This document shows, one piece after another, positions 46,700 through 58,700 of a DNA stretch of 64,000 bases. How positions within the stretch are numbered: the first letter of the stretch is position 1; each line of letters starts with the position of its first letter. The DNA is taken from assembly GCA_949358305.1 (NCBI GenBank), contig OX442314.1:34033608-34097607 (forward strand), given 5' to 3'. The notes under the pieces are model-generated. The model did not search any database. It saw only the letters and a list, made by a program, of their open reading frames with translations, and was not told where the DNA came from. The translations under genes and the position numbers were made by a program. The stretch is from Strigamia acuminata (taxonomy: Eukaryota > Arthropoda > Chilopoda > Geophilomorpha > Linotaeniidae).

Positions 46700-46895
46700 A
46701 GTGCTTGCCTCTACGGCCAACGAACATGCGTCGCACAAAACATGACCATTCACCTCCATTGGCACTAGTGGCGTGCAAAAGCACAAAATCCTTTACTAAT
46801 GAACCTCCTTACCGAATTATAAACAACGTACCCAGACGTACAATCCAAAACCACCATAATATAATTTCTATTCACATAAATGTTGGTGGGTAGTT
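46700..46895. repeat. Dispersed repeat, uninterrupted copy (paralogue of 49625-49960)
   Basis: Shares TCGCACAAAACATGACC, GTGCAAAAGCACAAAATCC and TGTTGGTGGGTAG with 49625-49960. Here the CACTAGTG site is single, so it is the empty site of the hAT MITE at 49671. Confidence 0.85.
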
Positions 46896-47900
46896 GTGAT
46901 TTAATGATTGTTTTGAAAGTTTTGAAAGATTAAACAGCATGTACTGTACCGTGTACCATACATAACCAAATACATCCCGCAAACTCTCTATTATACCTAT
47001 GAGCAATGTCTAGACTAAGTCTTGTTATAATTGTAATTAAATTTGTTGAAATCAATTGTTAAAACAGACCATCTGCCATTGGAATAAGATGCAGATTTCA
47101 CCGCAGATAAAGTCCTTGAGCACCTCCTGTGTGACCAACTGGCTGCCGCCGCCGCCAGTCGACACTGACAACATCAACAAGAGGATCCTCAGCAGCTCCT
47201 ATGACGTATCGTTGGAGCTGCGTCCTGATTGCAGCCAATCAGGACAGAGGATTACACAAGGTCTCGTCGTGGCTTGACCGCCATCTTAGAGACAGTTCGA
47301 TCTCCAGTCCCATGCTGACTGGTTGTGACAGCTCTAGCGAGAAGGAGACAATGGCAACTTGGGTCGCAACAAGAGGCGTGATCGCTATCAAGTCCGACAT
47401 GACTTGAGACAACTCGTTGGCCGTGCTGCAAGGCACGGCAAAGGCAAATGCAATCCGACCACGCTGCCCATGTGGTCCTCGACCATGTGGTCAGCGGTTG
47501 GACTGGGCTGGGTTGCTGCAAGGCAACCCAGCGACCAAGGCAATAACACGGTGAACGCACAACCCCTAGACAACCACAATAAAGATATTCAATCCAAACT
47601 GTGTACTTAATCGTGAGGCGAACGAACCGCCACCAATACCTGGACAAGTACAACAGGATACATGAACAAGGGGCTGCTTTTGGTTTCAGTGTAGGCGACG
47701 ACAGCAGCACCAACACGGACGCATTTGCGGCGAGAAACATTCCTTGGAGAAACATTCCATATGGTGTCGCACTGCTACAGGTGTTTATTATTTTGTTTTC
47801 TGTTATGGTCCATGCATACTTTGAGATTTCCTCCCTGTAAGCCTCGGCCGATGAAGGAAACCCCTTCCACATTGTAGTACATACTTGTACATACAATAAT
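46896..47900. other. Repeat-rich intergenic sequence, LTR-like segment
   Basis: 47130-47265 is the inverted relative of 3825-3965. 47555-47600 (CCCCTAGACAACC...AATAAAG) resembles the poly(A) region of the gypsy LTRs, so part of 47100-47640 may be a decayed LTR. No target duplication was found and no gene is supported. Confidence 0.4.
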
Positions 47901-49300
47901 GCATTGAACATTTTGATTATCAGACAGATGATAAATGGCTTTGCAAACTTGCTTGTTACTTCTCAGAAAACATTTGTACACAAATTGTTATTTTAATATA
48001 GAAATGCTTGAAGATGAAATGATCACTGGTTCAAAGATATGTGCACTAGCCTAGCAACATCGCTCATTCTTTCGCTTTTATAAAAACAGTTTTAACTCGA
48101 AATCTGCCTAGTTTGGTCTCCATATTTATTTCTGGGCTTTTATGCCCGAATATTAGAGTCGTCATGATGACCGCATCTTAGCGGTCAGATACACATTCCA
48201 CCAGATACCTTAGTTGATTGAAGCGGCAAAGGACGCGAGTCATTCCATGAGATCCGGCCAACCCACTATGTATGGAGTTTCATTGGTAATAATGCGCTGG
48301 TTACTTAACAACCACAGAAGAGAGAAATATGAGATTCTCGAATACATATGGAGCAAATTAGTGAATGAAATCACTTGTGGCTTTATAAACTTAATTCTCA
48401 AAAAACATTTGTACACAAATTCTTATTTTAGTAGAAATAGCCTGTGTGCTATTTTCACCTTATATTGCAAGGATTTTAGCCACTCTAATCCCTCTCCTGT
48501 GCAAAAGAATGTCCGTTGTGCAATAAACCTATATTGTGCAGTGTTTACCATTACATTCATCCTATTCTTTTATTTACAAATAATTCCAGTGATATTACCT
48601 ATTTGTTTTAGAAATTTTACTTGTCCGTCTTCGTACTCCTAATCGCTTAAAACGGGCCAATACCGCCAGAGCAACAAGTGCCACAGGTGCATCCCTGCCT
48701 TGCTTAAAGCTGAAATGAGCTCACCGATTCAAAGATGTGTGCAAAGTGTTAATTAATTACATTCGAGGTCACACATGACTTGGTATTAGTTATTGGTATC
48801 TAAAAGCAAATTCTGAATATCCAGGATGTCAATCCTGTACAATACAAAACCATTTTGGTTTTTTGTATAGCAACGTGTGCCGGTCAATTCAAAAAATGGT
48901 TGCCGGCACGAGGACAAGCTCAAGCTCGATGATTTTTCTAGTTTTATATATCAAATTGCTTTGTGTGCATGTTTTGTGCACTTTGTTTGAATTTGGATGA
49001 TGTTTTGGTGGCAGGGTTTGGTTCCACTTAGTACGTATGTCAGGCAGATAATAAATGATTTTGTTAAGTTAGTTCGCGAAAAATATTTGTACATCAAAGT
49101 TTTACTTTAGTTTTGCTTTTCCACCTCAGGAAGGATTTTAGCCACTCTGCCATCTCTTTCCTGTGTAAAAGAATGTGCTTTGTGCAATAAACCTATGTTG
49201 TGCAGTATTTACCATTACTAATCATTCCTTTCTTTTATTTACAATTAATTCCAGTGATTATTACTCATTTGTTATAGAAATTTTACTCTTTTTTGTTATG
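47901..49300. repeat. Direct repeats of an unassigned family
   Basis: 48410-48590 and 49085-49265 align (shared words GGATTTTAGCCACTCT, TGTGCAATAAACCTAT and TTGTGCAGT.TTTACCATTAC). 47935-48005 carries part of the same unit. No coding function is supported. Confidence 0.65.
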
Positions 49301-49670
49301 AACCATTATATGTATAAAGATTGATCAGTAGTTCAAGGTTCACCTCATCACTATCGAAAACCTATTACCTCAAAAAATCTAAATATTCTAATTCATAGCC
49401 ACATGACAACAAAAAACCTATGTTACAAAAATCATAAACCACTTTTAGTCGTAACAAATCAGTATGTGAATATTGTGTTGTGGTAAAAAATATGTGTTTG
49501 TCAGATTCCATTGTAATCCAGCAGAACCCGGATGTTGCGCATGTGCTGAATCCGGGTTAAATTAGAATTGCAAGTGACAGTGCGTTTCTAAGTCTAGATG
49601 GTGGGGTGTGTTAGTTAATTAAAGCTATGGTCGCACAAAACATGACCGCTGATCTCCATTTGCACAAGTG

Positions 49671-49814
49671 CAGGGGTCGGCAACCTGCGGCTCTTTCGAT
49701 GTCAGAGAACAGTGAGAATAGGTGGAGTAGAGTAGACGGACAGCTGACAGCCGTGTTAGTGGCTCTTTAATTGTAACTTTTGGCTCTTCCGTCTCAAAAA
49801 GTTGCCTACCCCTG
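49671..49814. mobile_element. hAT MITE, CAGGGGTCGGCAACC ends, 8-bp TSD
   Basis: 144 bp, beginning CAGGGGTCGGCAACC and ending GGTTGCC-like GTTGCCTACCCCTG. Flanks are CACAAGTG and CACTAGTG (one mismatch). The paralogous locus at 46700-46895 lacks the element and has one CACTAGTG. TIR sequence and TSD length are classic hAT. Non-coding. Confidence 0.9.
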
Positions 49815-49974
49815 CACTAGTGGCATGCAAAAGCACAAAATCCTTCGCTATTGGAAGAAAATAACCTCCTTCCTGAATTATAAAGAACGTTACGTACCCA
49901 GAAGTAAAATCCAAAACCACCATAATAATATTTTCTATTCGCATACATGTTGGTGGGTAGTTGTTGTTCGTGTG

Positions 49975-51196
49975 TGCCCAATTACTTGAATGTATTTAGT
50001 TGTACATTTCCGGATAAGTACAAGTACAACGGGCGTGTTATTCCTGTACTGTGCTTTTGTTAATTGGTTGATATTGTTTTTACTTACTGCTTGTTACAGT
50101 AACACAACCAATTATATTAATTACCAGTGATAACATGCCAATGTGTCGTCTGCTAAAAAGAACGTTTATTGTTTAGTTTGGTCGTTTCACTTATGTTTCC
50201 TTACTGATTATTTAAGTCTGTTTTAAAAGAATAAATCAATGTTATTACAATGTCTAGATATTACAACATCAACCATTTAGAATCAATTAGTCAGTTTGGC
50301 AAATCTTTTGATGGCATCTGAAGAAATTAATCTCCAAGTTTTGTCAATTTTTTAACTAAGTGCCCGCTATTACATTTATGACGTTTGTTAAACTTAAAAC
50401 TGGAATTATCTAATTTGTTGCGCCTGTAATTGATGGATCCTGTAATTAATTAATTTGTTGTCGGTATAGAGGAAAACTACCGACAACAAAAGCATCCATT
50501 AATTTGCAGGAAAAATTACCCGGTAATTGATGTGAAATAAACGCCGCTTCCCCTTAAGCGTTTAAACGAGTCCCGGCACCTATTTGAACCCGGCGTTTAT
50601 TCGAGGCAGTAGGGTATTGTGGAAATGTGTACTTCTAGGACAGCACTGAAGATGACCGGCAATAGTTGAAAGGCCTTTGAAGAAAATTCAAGTACTTGTC
50701 ATTTAATTCTTATATATTTATATGTTTTCAATATGTAATTGATACATGTGATATATCTAATACATATACAGTATATACATGTGTAGGGAATTTATATTTT
50801 AAACACACGTTCTTTCGTGAATGCGTCCTGTTTTACCGTACAATTATCTATCCAATGTTGCATTTGCTATTCTGCTAAATGCTACACTCATGGTGGAATG
50901 CAGTCTTACAATAGTGAATCATTTTTTGAAAGAGGAAATAGCAAATTTCAAATAATTCAAAACAAATGATGAAAAGAAGTGAAGTAAAAGACAGAGACAA
51001 ATAGGAATAAGGAAAACACTGCTGCGTTATAAAAAAAATAAAAAAATACAACTGTAGTGTAACCGAGAGAGCAAGGGACATGGACATTTTTTTCTCAAAC
51101 AACAACTGACGCCATCTTGACCGAAAATATGAGAACAAAGGACAGACTGCGTGGAACAACTGTCAATTTCAACTTGAAAAATGATAAGAAATATGT
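49975..51196. other. Intergenic AT-rich sequence, no gene seen
   Basis: No supported ORF or transposon boundary. The gypsy insertion site AATT is at 51197-51200. Confidence 0.35.
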
Positions 51197-51200
51197 AATT

Positions 51201-51823
51201 TGTGACCGGCTGCCCGATCAGTCCGTTCACTTACCTGCAACACACGGCGCTTCCACGGCTCTCGCGCACCTCGTGTGTTTCTCGCGCGCACCTGACGCGG
51301 TCCCCCGCGCCAGGTGGAGCTGATGGTCGTTGGCTCCGCCAATTGGGAACCGGAAGTGCCCTTCCGGAAGTGGTCGGCCCCGCAGGAGGCCCAGAGAGTT
51401 CTCTTGCAACCAGCGTGGCGAACGGTCGCTTCTACGATCGCTCTTCCACACTGGCGAATATGACGAATCCGATTGGCGTGGCGACTCTGTCGCCCGCCGG
51501 GACTTGATAGTCCGTGTTCCCCGCGCCTGTCCTACGTTCTCCGTGAACGTAGCGACGACGCGGCCGAACAGTTTTCAGACCACGCGTGTCATTCGGCCAA
51601 TGGCCGCCGTGCCACGCGGTCTTGTTAGGGATGGCTGTTTCTCAGCCATCGCATTGGGAAATGCACTGTAGAGACACCACATCATACCCCTAGACATAAT
51701 AAAGCTTACCTTAAACTAAACTTGTGTCTCTTGTGTATTTCGGAAGTGTATTTTATCGTGTGTGTTGTGTCCAGCGTCCCGTGGCTCTCCCCCGACCACG
51801 TGGCGTCCGTCCAAACACTCACA
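51201..51823 (+). repeat. 5' LTR of the intact gypsy element
   Basis: GC-rich for this genome. AATAAAG at about 51701 is the likely poly(A) signal, followed by a GTGTCTCTTGTGTATTTC segment. Reverse-strand and forward frames inside it are identical in the 3' LTR and are not genes. Confidence 0.95.
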
Positions 51824-54256
51824 ATTGTGGGCCCGTCCAGGATTGTTGAACTCTCTCGCGAAATTTTTTTTCTATTCACTGATTGTGTTATACACAGTAT
51901 TGTTTAGAAAAAGAGCTTTTCTTTTCAACAGAGGGGGAAATTTCTTGAACATGGTTGTGATAGGGAATCAGCAGGCGAAAACGGCCGCAAATCGCTGATT
52001 TTGGACCCTAACTTGACAAAATTTGTGGCTGTGCATGTCCAGCTTGCCTGGGTAATGGCAAGCAGGGACTTACATTGGCCACACTGTCCAACGGTCTTCT
52101 ATTCTTTTCTAGCTCAGCCTAAAAAACTGAGTGGTTGGGAGAGGAATAAAATTCCAAATCTTCTTATTATTTTCTATTTCTTGGTGCGTAGCCCAAGTAA
52201 AATAGTGGAACAGTCTGCAGCGGTTTGAACCCGATTCGAGGAGGAGGCGCGCTGGCGGCCACCAGCAAACCAAAATCCCACGGGGGAAAGACTGGCATAA
52301 TCCAATTACCACGCTGCAATACCCAGTTCCATTATGGGCCGGGCGAGGAGTCGATGTGAACTGAGCTTTGGGTGACACCAATTTTTTTGTACGGACTTTT
52401 AGTCGGCGTCAAACCAGGTTGCTATTACAGGGAAGTTGGCCTATGGAAACATTCACTTGCAATGAATGGGGTTTATTAAAAATTTGATCTTAATAGCAGC
52501 GAGGTGCTAGCAAGCATTAGGATAACTGGCAGAAAAGTTGCTGTGGCGATTTATCAGCTATGAATCGTCCGTGGCTGCTCGAGGTGCTCGATACCAGGTT
52601 CACATGGATCATTATCCTACCCTGTCCCGTGTACTGGTCAGAAGCAGTTGCAAGTTGATATATACAACCCAAGAACTGTGGAGATTGGGACCCGGATAGC
52701 GGGGCGAGCTGCCGGAGGTACGGGGATACCGATGGTGAAGTGCTCAAATGGTGCAGAGAGTTCGTTAGGGCGTAGGAACGATATCTGTGCGTTCAGGTGG
52801 CTACCAGCTTTGAAAAAAGACTGGGAATCCAGCCTGTAACTTTATTTTCCTGAATTATATTCACCTTTTTGATTTCCAGGAGTTGTTTCAGTTTGTGCGA
52901 GGACTGTGCTTGAACCACAGTTTTAGGCAATCTTGACACTCTTGGGAGTTTATTATTTAAAACATCTTTCTGTTTTTTCTCTTTCTCTTCAATTTTTTAC
53001 TTCCCTATCTATGATTTTCATGGTTCTTTGGGACACCACACCTGACAGTAGGCTGCATGGTCACTTTAGGATTATTAGGTTTTCCTGACGGTATGATACA
53101 TGTAATCCGCATGACCGGGCGGTATACAGCACCAAATGGAGGGTGATATGGCTTCGAGATGGCAGCTGAAGGGTGGGACCCAATAGCAACTAGGAACAGG
53201 AGGTGCATTGCCTTCCTCACTTTTTAAGTGCATCTAATTGTTCCACAAAAACAACCACTTCATTGGGATGTGCAGATATCCCAGTGTGGGCACGTTTCTG
53301 TCGAGAAGGCAGCCTCGTGCAAACTGAGGTGAAGGTTTCCGTAAAAGGTACGAGCGGGCGCAGTTGCGCTGATCTCTTGGGGCAGAAGGAGAGATTAACA
53401 ACATCCCCGTGCACATCTGCAACTTCTGCTAAAGAAATGGTAATTTTTTGAGTGTATTTTTTCTTATATAAAAAACCACCCAGTATTTTATTTATTCCTT
53501 TTTTTTTTTTTTCTATTTTTCTTGTCTTTCTTCCTTTGATTATCGTTGCTGTGCGACAAGAATCAATTTTTGTGACTGCGCACTTGTGCGATTAACTTTT
53601 ATTGTTGCTTGCGACGATAAAAAACTCTGTTTGAAAAGATTCGAAGTTCTATGGACACGATTTCGTGCTTTTATTGGCACAAAAGTCATGTTTTCATGGA
53701 ATCAGACCATTTTGATCTGGTTCAGAACTTCTAGTTCCAAACAAAGGTCACTATTGCTTTTCGAAATGTTGTTTTTTCTGCAGAAATGTGGAAATTTAGA
53801 TATTTATTGGTCAAAATCTTTATTTTCTTCATAAAATTCCAAGATGGCGGCCCGAAAACAATAGAAAAACATGTGGAGATTACAGAATTTTCGAGTAAAA
53901 CCGGAATTGAGATATTCTCAAAACTGTTGGGAATTCTGGGAAATTAATTCTGTGAATAAATTTCGATTTTCTACCAATTGGAGACAAGGGGGGGGAGTGA
54001 CATCACTAATCCCTCTCTCCAGAATGGCTACTTTAGCCCGAACTACTGCTCTCTTATTGGGTTTGAGTTAATCTCTCTCATCCATTTTGTTTGCTGCGGT
54101 CCTGCTCTTGGGCACATTCAGTCAATGCCATACACAAGGACAGGTAAGACCACGTGGAATTCACCAGCAAGTAGTCTTTCCACACAAGCAACCGAAGCAA
54201 ACACGGCAAATTCAGACAATTCGCCTCTCGATTCTTCAGACGACGAAACAATCAAC
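51824..54256 (+). other. Unusually long leader of the gypsy element
   Basis: About 2.4 kb between the PBS region and the probable gag ATG (54257), with several short frames but no recognised domain. An earlier in-frame ATG is at 54125, and a good donor-like CAG|GTAAGA lies at about 54145. Translation of gag might therefore depend on splicing, an internal start or reinitiation. I could not identify any captured gene in it. Confidence 0.5.
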
Positions 54257-55789
54257 ATGTCTCACAACAAACAAAAGACGTTAGATCAGGCCATGCTTGA
54301 AACTACGTGCCACATTTTTGATTTGAAAGTTGAAGAAATGACGTCTTATGCGGTTTGGGAAACTACTCTTTTAGATGTAGCCAACCATATTGTAGAAACG
54401 CAAGATAAAGCTGATGTTGCAATGCAACAATTAGATAGAACTCGTGCAGAATTAAACACAGCGCAAACAAAGATTGAGGAAATCAATGATCAACTCTTTC
54501 GCGCAAAGAATTCATTACGGGAAATGGATTCGGTTAAATTAACCAACAACAGTTTAATGAACCTATTAGCTCAACAAAAAGCTGTTGTGGACGGAGTAGT
54601 AGCTGCGGGCCAAGCAAACGCGGCGGCCCGAGCTTTGCTACCAAATCCACCGGCGGTTGTCACCACAGCAAATTCTGCTATAAATTCGACGACTGTCAGC
54701 GGTACTACACCATTGCTTACAACGGGTAATCCGTTACTTTTAGCATGGGGTGACAAATACACCCGCAAGACTGACCAACCCATGCCTCCGTCTAGACCTA
54801 TGGACGAGGTAGAGTTGAGTAAGAGGGTGAAGTCGATTGGATTAGAAGCCTTTTCCGGCGACAAAACAAAATCGAAGGCTTTCATGATTGATTTAAAACG
54901 GTCTCTAAGATTTGCAGAACCATATATCAACCAGGTACTAGCCGAACACTTGTTCAAGTTTTTCAGAGGCGACGCAGCCACATGGTTCTCGTCTCATGAG
55001 AAAACTGACTGGGAAAGCTTCGAACACGAATTCATAATTCATTTTCGACCCAGCGACACGTTGCTACTGGCAGAAATTGCCAAAATGCAGCAGCTGTCCC
55101 ACGAGTCTGCCACTCAGGTGGTATTACGACTAGAAAAGCTGTATTCTCAGCTAATGAATCCGGTTCACGAGAGTCAACAGCTCCAAAAGGTGCTGTCGAT
55201 CTTACGACCGGCCGCGAAAACCATGGCAATAACTGCATTAGATGCAGATAATTCCTGGGCGGCTCTGAAAAGAGCTTGTATTGCCACAGAAGCATCTACT
55301 TTGAACGTGGAAACTGTGGCAAATGCAGCAATAATCGAGGCACAAAAGACAGAATCTGTCGCACAAACCTCGAAACTTATTTCAAACTCTCAGCAAATGG
55401 TAGCAATATCAAATGCTGCTGGTGTTGAAAAAACAAAGTTTGTCCCTTATGGATTAAGAAATCCAAGCAATCGGACATTATTTCCAACACCAAAAAACGC
55501 TGCAAATTCAGCAACAAAAGGTGCTGAAAATACAGAAAAAGCACTAGTCCCGAGCAACAAACTTAAGGATTATGCAACTAGACCTCGCAATGGTGGTTGT
55601 TGGGGCTGTGGAGGTGGACACTTTGAGAAGGATTGCCCTCACAAAGTCGAAGCAGCCAAGGCAGCAATTGAATCCATGGCTTCCGCCCAACAGAGCCTCA
55701 TGCAGGCCATGCTAGCTGCCAGTGAATTTGGCGCTTGGCCACCAATGACGGGAAACGAGGAGGAGCAGTCGCCAGAGACAACCGAGTAA
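54257..55789 (+). CDS. Gypsy Gag protein
   Basis: 510 residues from the ATG at 54257 (MSHNKQ). The frame is open further upstream (an ATG at 54125 would add 44 residues). Gag forms the cytoplasmic virus-like particle that packages the RNA. The N-terminal third is a coiled coil (QDKADVAMQQLDRTRAEL...). The capsid-like core contains LFKFFRGDAATWFSSHEKT and HFRPSDTLLL. One CCHC zinc knuckle, CWGCGGGHFEKDC, lies at about residue 448, near the C-terminus. The frame overlaps pol by about 55 nt and carries the frameshift site. The deleted element at 1-1042 encodes a related Gag. Confidence 0.9.
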   Translation: MSHNKQKTLDQAMLETTCHIFDLKVEEMTSYAVWETTLLDVANHIVETQDKADVAMQQLDRTRAELNTAQTKIEEINDQLFRAKNSLREMDSVKLTNNSLMNLLAQQKAVVDGVVAAGQANAAARALLPNPPAVVTTANSAINSTTVSGTTPLLTTGNPLLLAWGDKYTRKTDQPMPPSRPMDEVELSKRVKSIGLEAFSGDKTKSKAFMIDLKRSLRFAEPYINQVLAEHLFKFFRGDAATWFSSHEKTDWESFEHEFIIHFRPSDTLLLAEIAKMQQLSHESATQVVLRLEKLYSQLMNPVHESQQLQKVLSILRPAAKTMAITALDADNSWAALKRACIATEASTLNVETVANAAIIEAQKTESVAQTSKLISNSQQMVAISNAAGVEKTKFVPYGLRNPSNRTLFPTPKNAANSATKGAENTEKALVPSNKLKDYATRPRNGGCWGCGGGHFEKDCPHKVEAAKAAIESMASAQQSLMQAMLAASEFGAWPPMTGNEEEQSPETTE

Positions 55790-58700
55790 CTGACGACTGC
55801 GCTCTTACCATTATTTTGGTTCCAACAATAGAAGATATGGAAGACTCTTTATTTGATGTTTCATCACCCAAAGAGCCAGACCCGCGTATTGTTTTCTCTA
55901 CGAAACCGGAAATTGATCACGTAAACGTTGCACTGAAATCTGGAAGGAGTATTACTCCACTACCTTACATCAAAGCAACGTTGAATGGACTAAAGGTCAC
56001 TGCTCTGATGGACACTGGGGCAACCCATAGATACATCAGTGGTGGTATGCTTAAAAAGCTAGATCTTCTACGTTTTATGACTCCATTTTTAACAAACAGA
56101 GTTGTATACACTGGGGACAGACCTACACGTCCAATTGGGACCATCACAATGCCACTTAAGTGGCAAGGTGGCGAACTCCCTGTAACATTTACTGTTCTTC
56201 CATCAGCTTCAGAATTCATCCTGTTAGGCTGCTCTTGGATAATGGAAAATAGGATTGTTATCAATCTAACACAGAGGGAATATTTCCACCTTGATTTCCC
56301 GCATGAAACGTTTCCTTTCGACGACCCACCATCGCCGGAAGAAATGGGAAATGCAATAATGGATAAATGGGATGCATTGGTTACAGAATCAAAAAATCCC
56401 TCTGTCTCCTCAGCCGAATTAAGTGAGAGACTTTTAGCTCGAAGCAATTTGTCAGCAAAACAGAGATTTCAAATCTCACAACTTGTGAATAAACACAGAC
56501 ATGTGTTTAGTGACAAAGCTGGTTGCCACCCCACGTTGGAACATCCAATTCCAACTGGAGATGCACCTCCATTTAAATGCAAAGATAGACCAATGAATCC
56601 CAAAAAAGCTGAGATTTATCGGGAATTGGTTGCCGAATTGCTTAGAGATGGTTGGGCTGAACCTTGCGAAGGAAGTTACAAGAACCCTCCAGTTATTGTG
56701 GCTAAAAAAGATGGCGGTTACCGCCTTTGTATTGATTTTCGTTGGCTGAATAAAATCACAATTAAGGACGTCTACCAGATGCCCTCAATTTCCATGATTT
56801 TGGCCTGTTTAGGTGGAAAAAAGTTCTTTTCTACTTTGGATTTGACTAAAGGTTATTACCAAATAAAGTTGAAGCCAAGTGATAAAAGGAAGACTGCTTT
56901 CTCCACTTCTGATGGGACGTACCAGTTCACCCGTATGCCTTTCGGTCTGTGCAATGCACCCAGTGCGTTCCAAAGAATGATGGACCAAGTGCTTGGAAAA
57001 GCTCAACACAAGTGGGCTCTCGCATATCTTGATGATATCATCATTTTCAGCGACTCATTTGAAGAACATCTTCAACATCTTGATGACATTTTGTCAAAAT
57101 TAGATGCAAACAAGCTAACAGCAAGTCCATCAAAGTCATTTCTCTGCCCAGAGGAATTAAATTTTCTTGGATTCACAATGTCAAATGGGAATTATAGCCC
57201 AAACAATGACAAAGTGGAAGCTATCATAGATTATCCAACTCCTTCCAGTGTAAAGCAGCTACAACGCTTTATTGGAATGGTGGGTTTCTATGCCGCTTTG
57301 ATTCCAAAACTGAGTATCACCCAAAAACCATTTTTTGCCCTCTTAAAAAAGGACGTCAAATGGCAGTGGTCCGAAGAATGCAATACTGCGTTCGAGTATT
57401 TGAAGAATCAACTTGCTGTAGGAATTATGCTGCCTCTGCCTGATTTTGCACGCAACTTTACCATCCACACGGATGCAAGTGGCGGCGGGCTCGGAGCTGT
57501 CCTGATGCAACTTGATGACCATGGTGCTTTAAGACCAGTGGCTTATGCCAGCAGAACTCTGCAAGGTGCTGAAAACAACTACAGCACCACTGATTTGGAA
57601 TGTTTAGCTGTGGTTTGGGCTGTTGATAAGTTCAAACCATACATTGAATATTCTGAATTCCAGGTTGAGACAGACCATCATGCTTTGAGATTTCTCATGA
57701 CGATGGAAAATCCAGCCGGCAGACTGGCTAGGTGGGCAATGAAATTGCAAAACGAAAATTTCACCATCAAGTACAGAAAAGGCACCGACAATCAAGTCGC
57801 AGATGCCCTGTCTAGAGTCTCCCTTGATAACGGCAATCCATTAGAAGGCAAAGCGACATTAGAAGAGGTTATGGAGCCTGTTGCTCTGGCTTATCTCTCC
57901 AATGAAATTGACGACTCTATGAGTTTTGAAAACATTATTTCACAGCAACGTGCTGACAAACATCTTTCCAAATTAATCGAATGGTTAGAATTGGGTGATG
58001 ACCAACCTCGTCCAGAACTCCCTAAGTTCTTGGAGGACAAACAGTACGACTGCACTCTCACGAGAAAAGGAATGCTTATCATTTATGCACCCTTTAAAAC
58101 TGATTTCTTTGTAGAAGAAGAAGAGGATTTGGGGACTGGATTTAAAATCTTTATCCCACCATCCCTGCAATTGACAGCACTTCAACTAATTCATGATCAT
58201 CCAATGGCTGGACATGGAGGAATTGAGGTGACTTTAGAACGATTGAAGAGAGTTTATTTTTGGCCTGGTATGCAAAAAGATGTAAAACATCACGTAGCTA
58301 GCTGCGACCGCTGCCAGCGTTGTAAACCAATCCAAAGAAAGCCAAAAGGACTAATGATCCCAACTTCCCCAAAGATTGGTCGGTTTGAAAAGATAGGAAT
58401 TGATTTAATAGGTCCACTTCCTAGAACATCAAATAGAAACAGATTCATTTTAGTCATAGTAGATTATGCCACAGGCTGGATGGAAGCCACACCGCTAAGA
58501 TCTTCAAAAATGGTTGTAATCGCACCAATTTTGAAACGATTCTTTAGCAATCACGGGTGCCCTCGCTTCATGTTGAGCGACAATGGCCCTCAGTTCATTT
58601 CTGACGTTTATCAGACTCTGTGTGATGATGCGGGGGTTGTTCCACTAAAAACGACGCCTTATCATCCTCAGACAAACCTCACTGAACGTGTTAACAGAAA

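Noticed and set aside
51227-51671. ORFs inside the gypsy LTR on both strands, repeated at 61441-61885
   Set aside because: Identical in both LTRs only because the LTRs are identical. No domain and no conservation in the solo or deleted-element LTRs.
52190-52260. tRNA-like B-box word (GGTTTGAACCCGATTCGAGG)
   Set aside because: No matching A box, acceptor stem or cloverleaf could be drawn around it.
55735-55749. Independent translation start for pol
   Set aside because: The frame begins with TTG, not ATG, and an in-register slippery heptamer with stem explains pol expression better.
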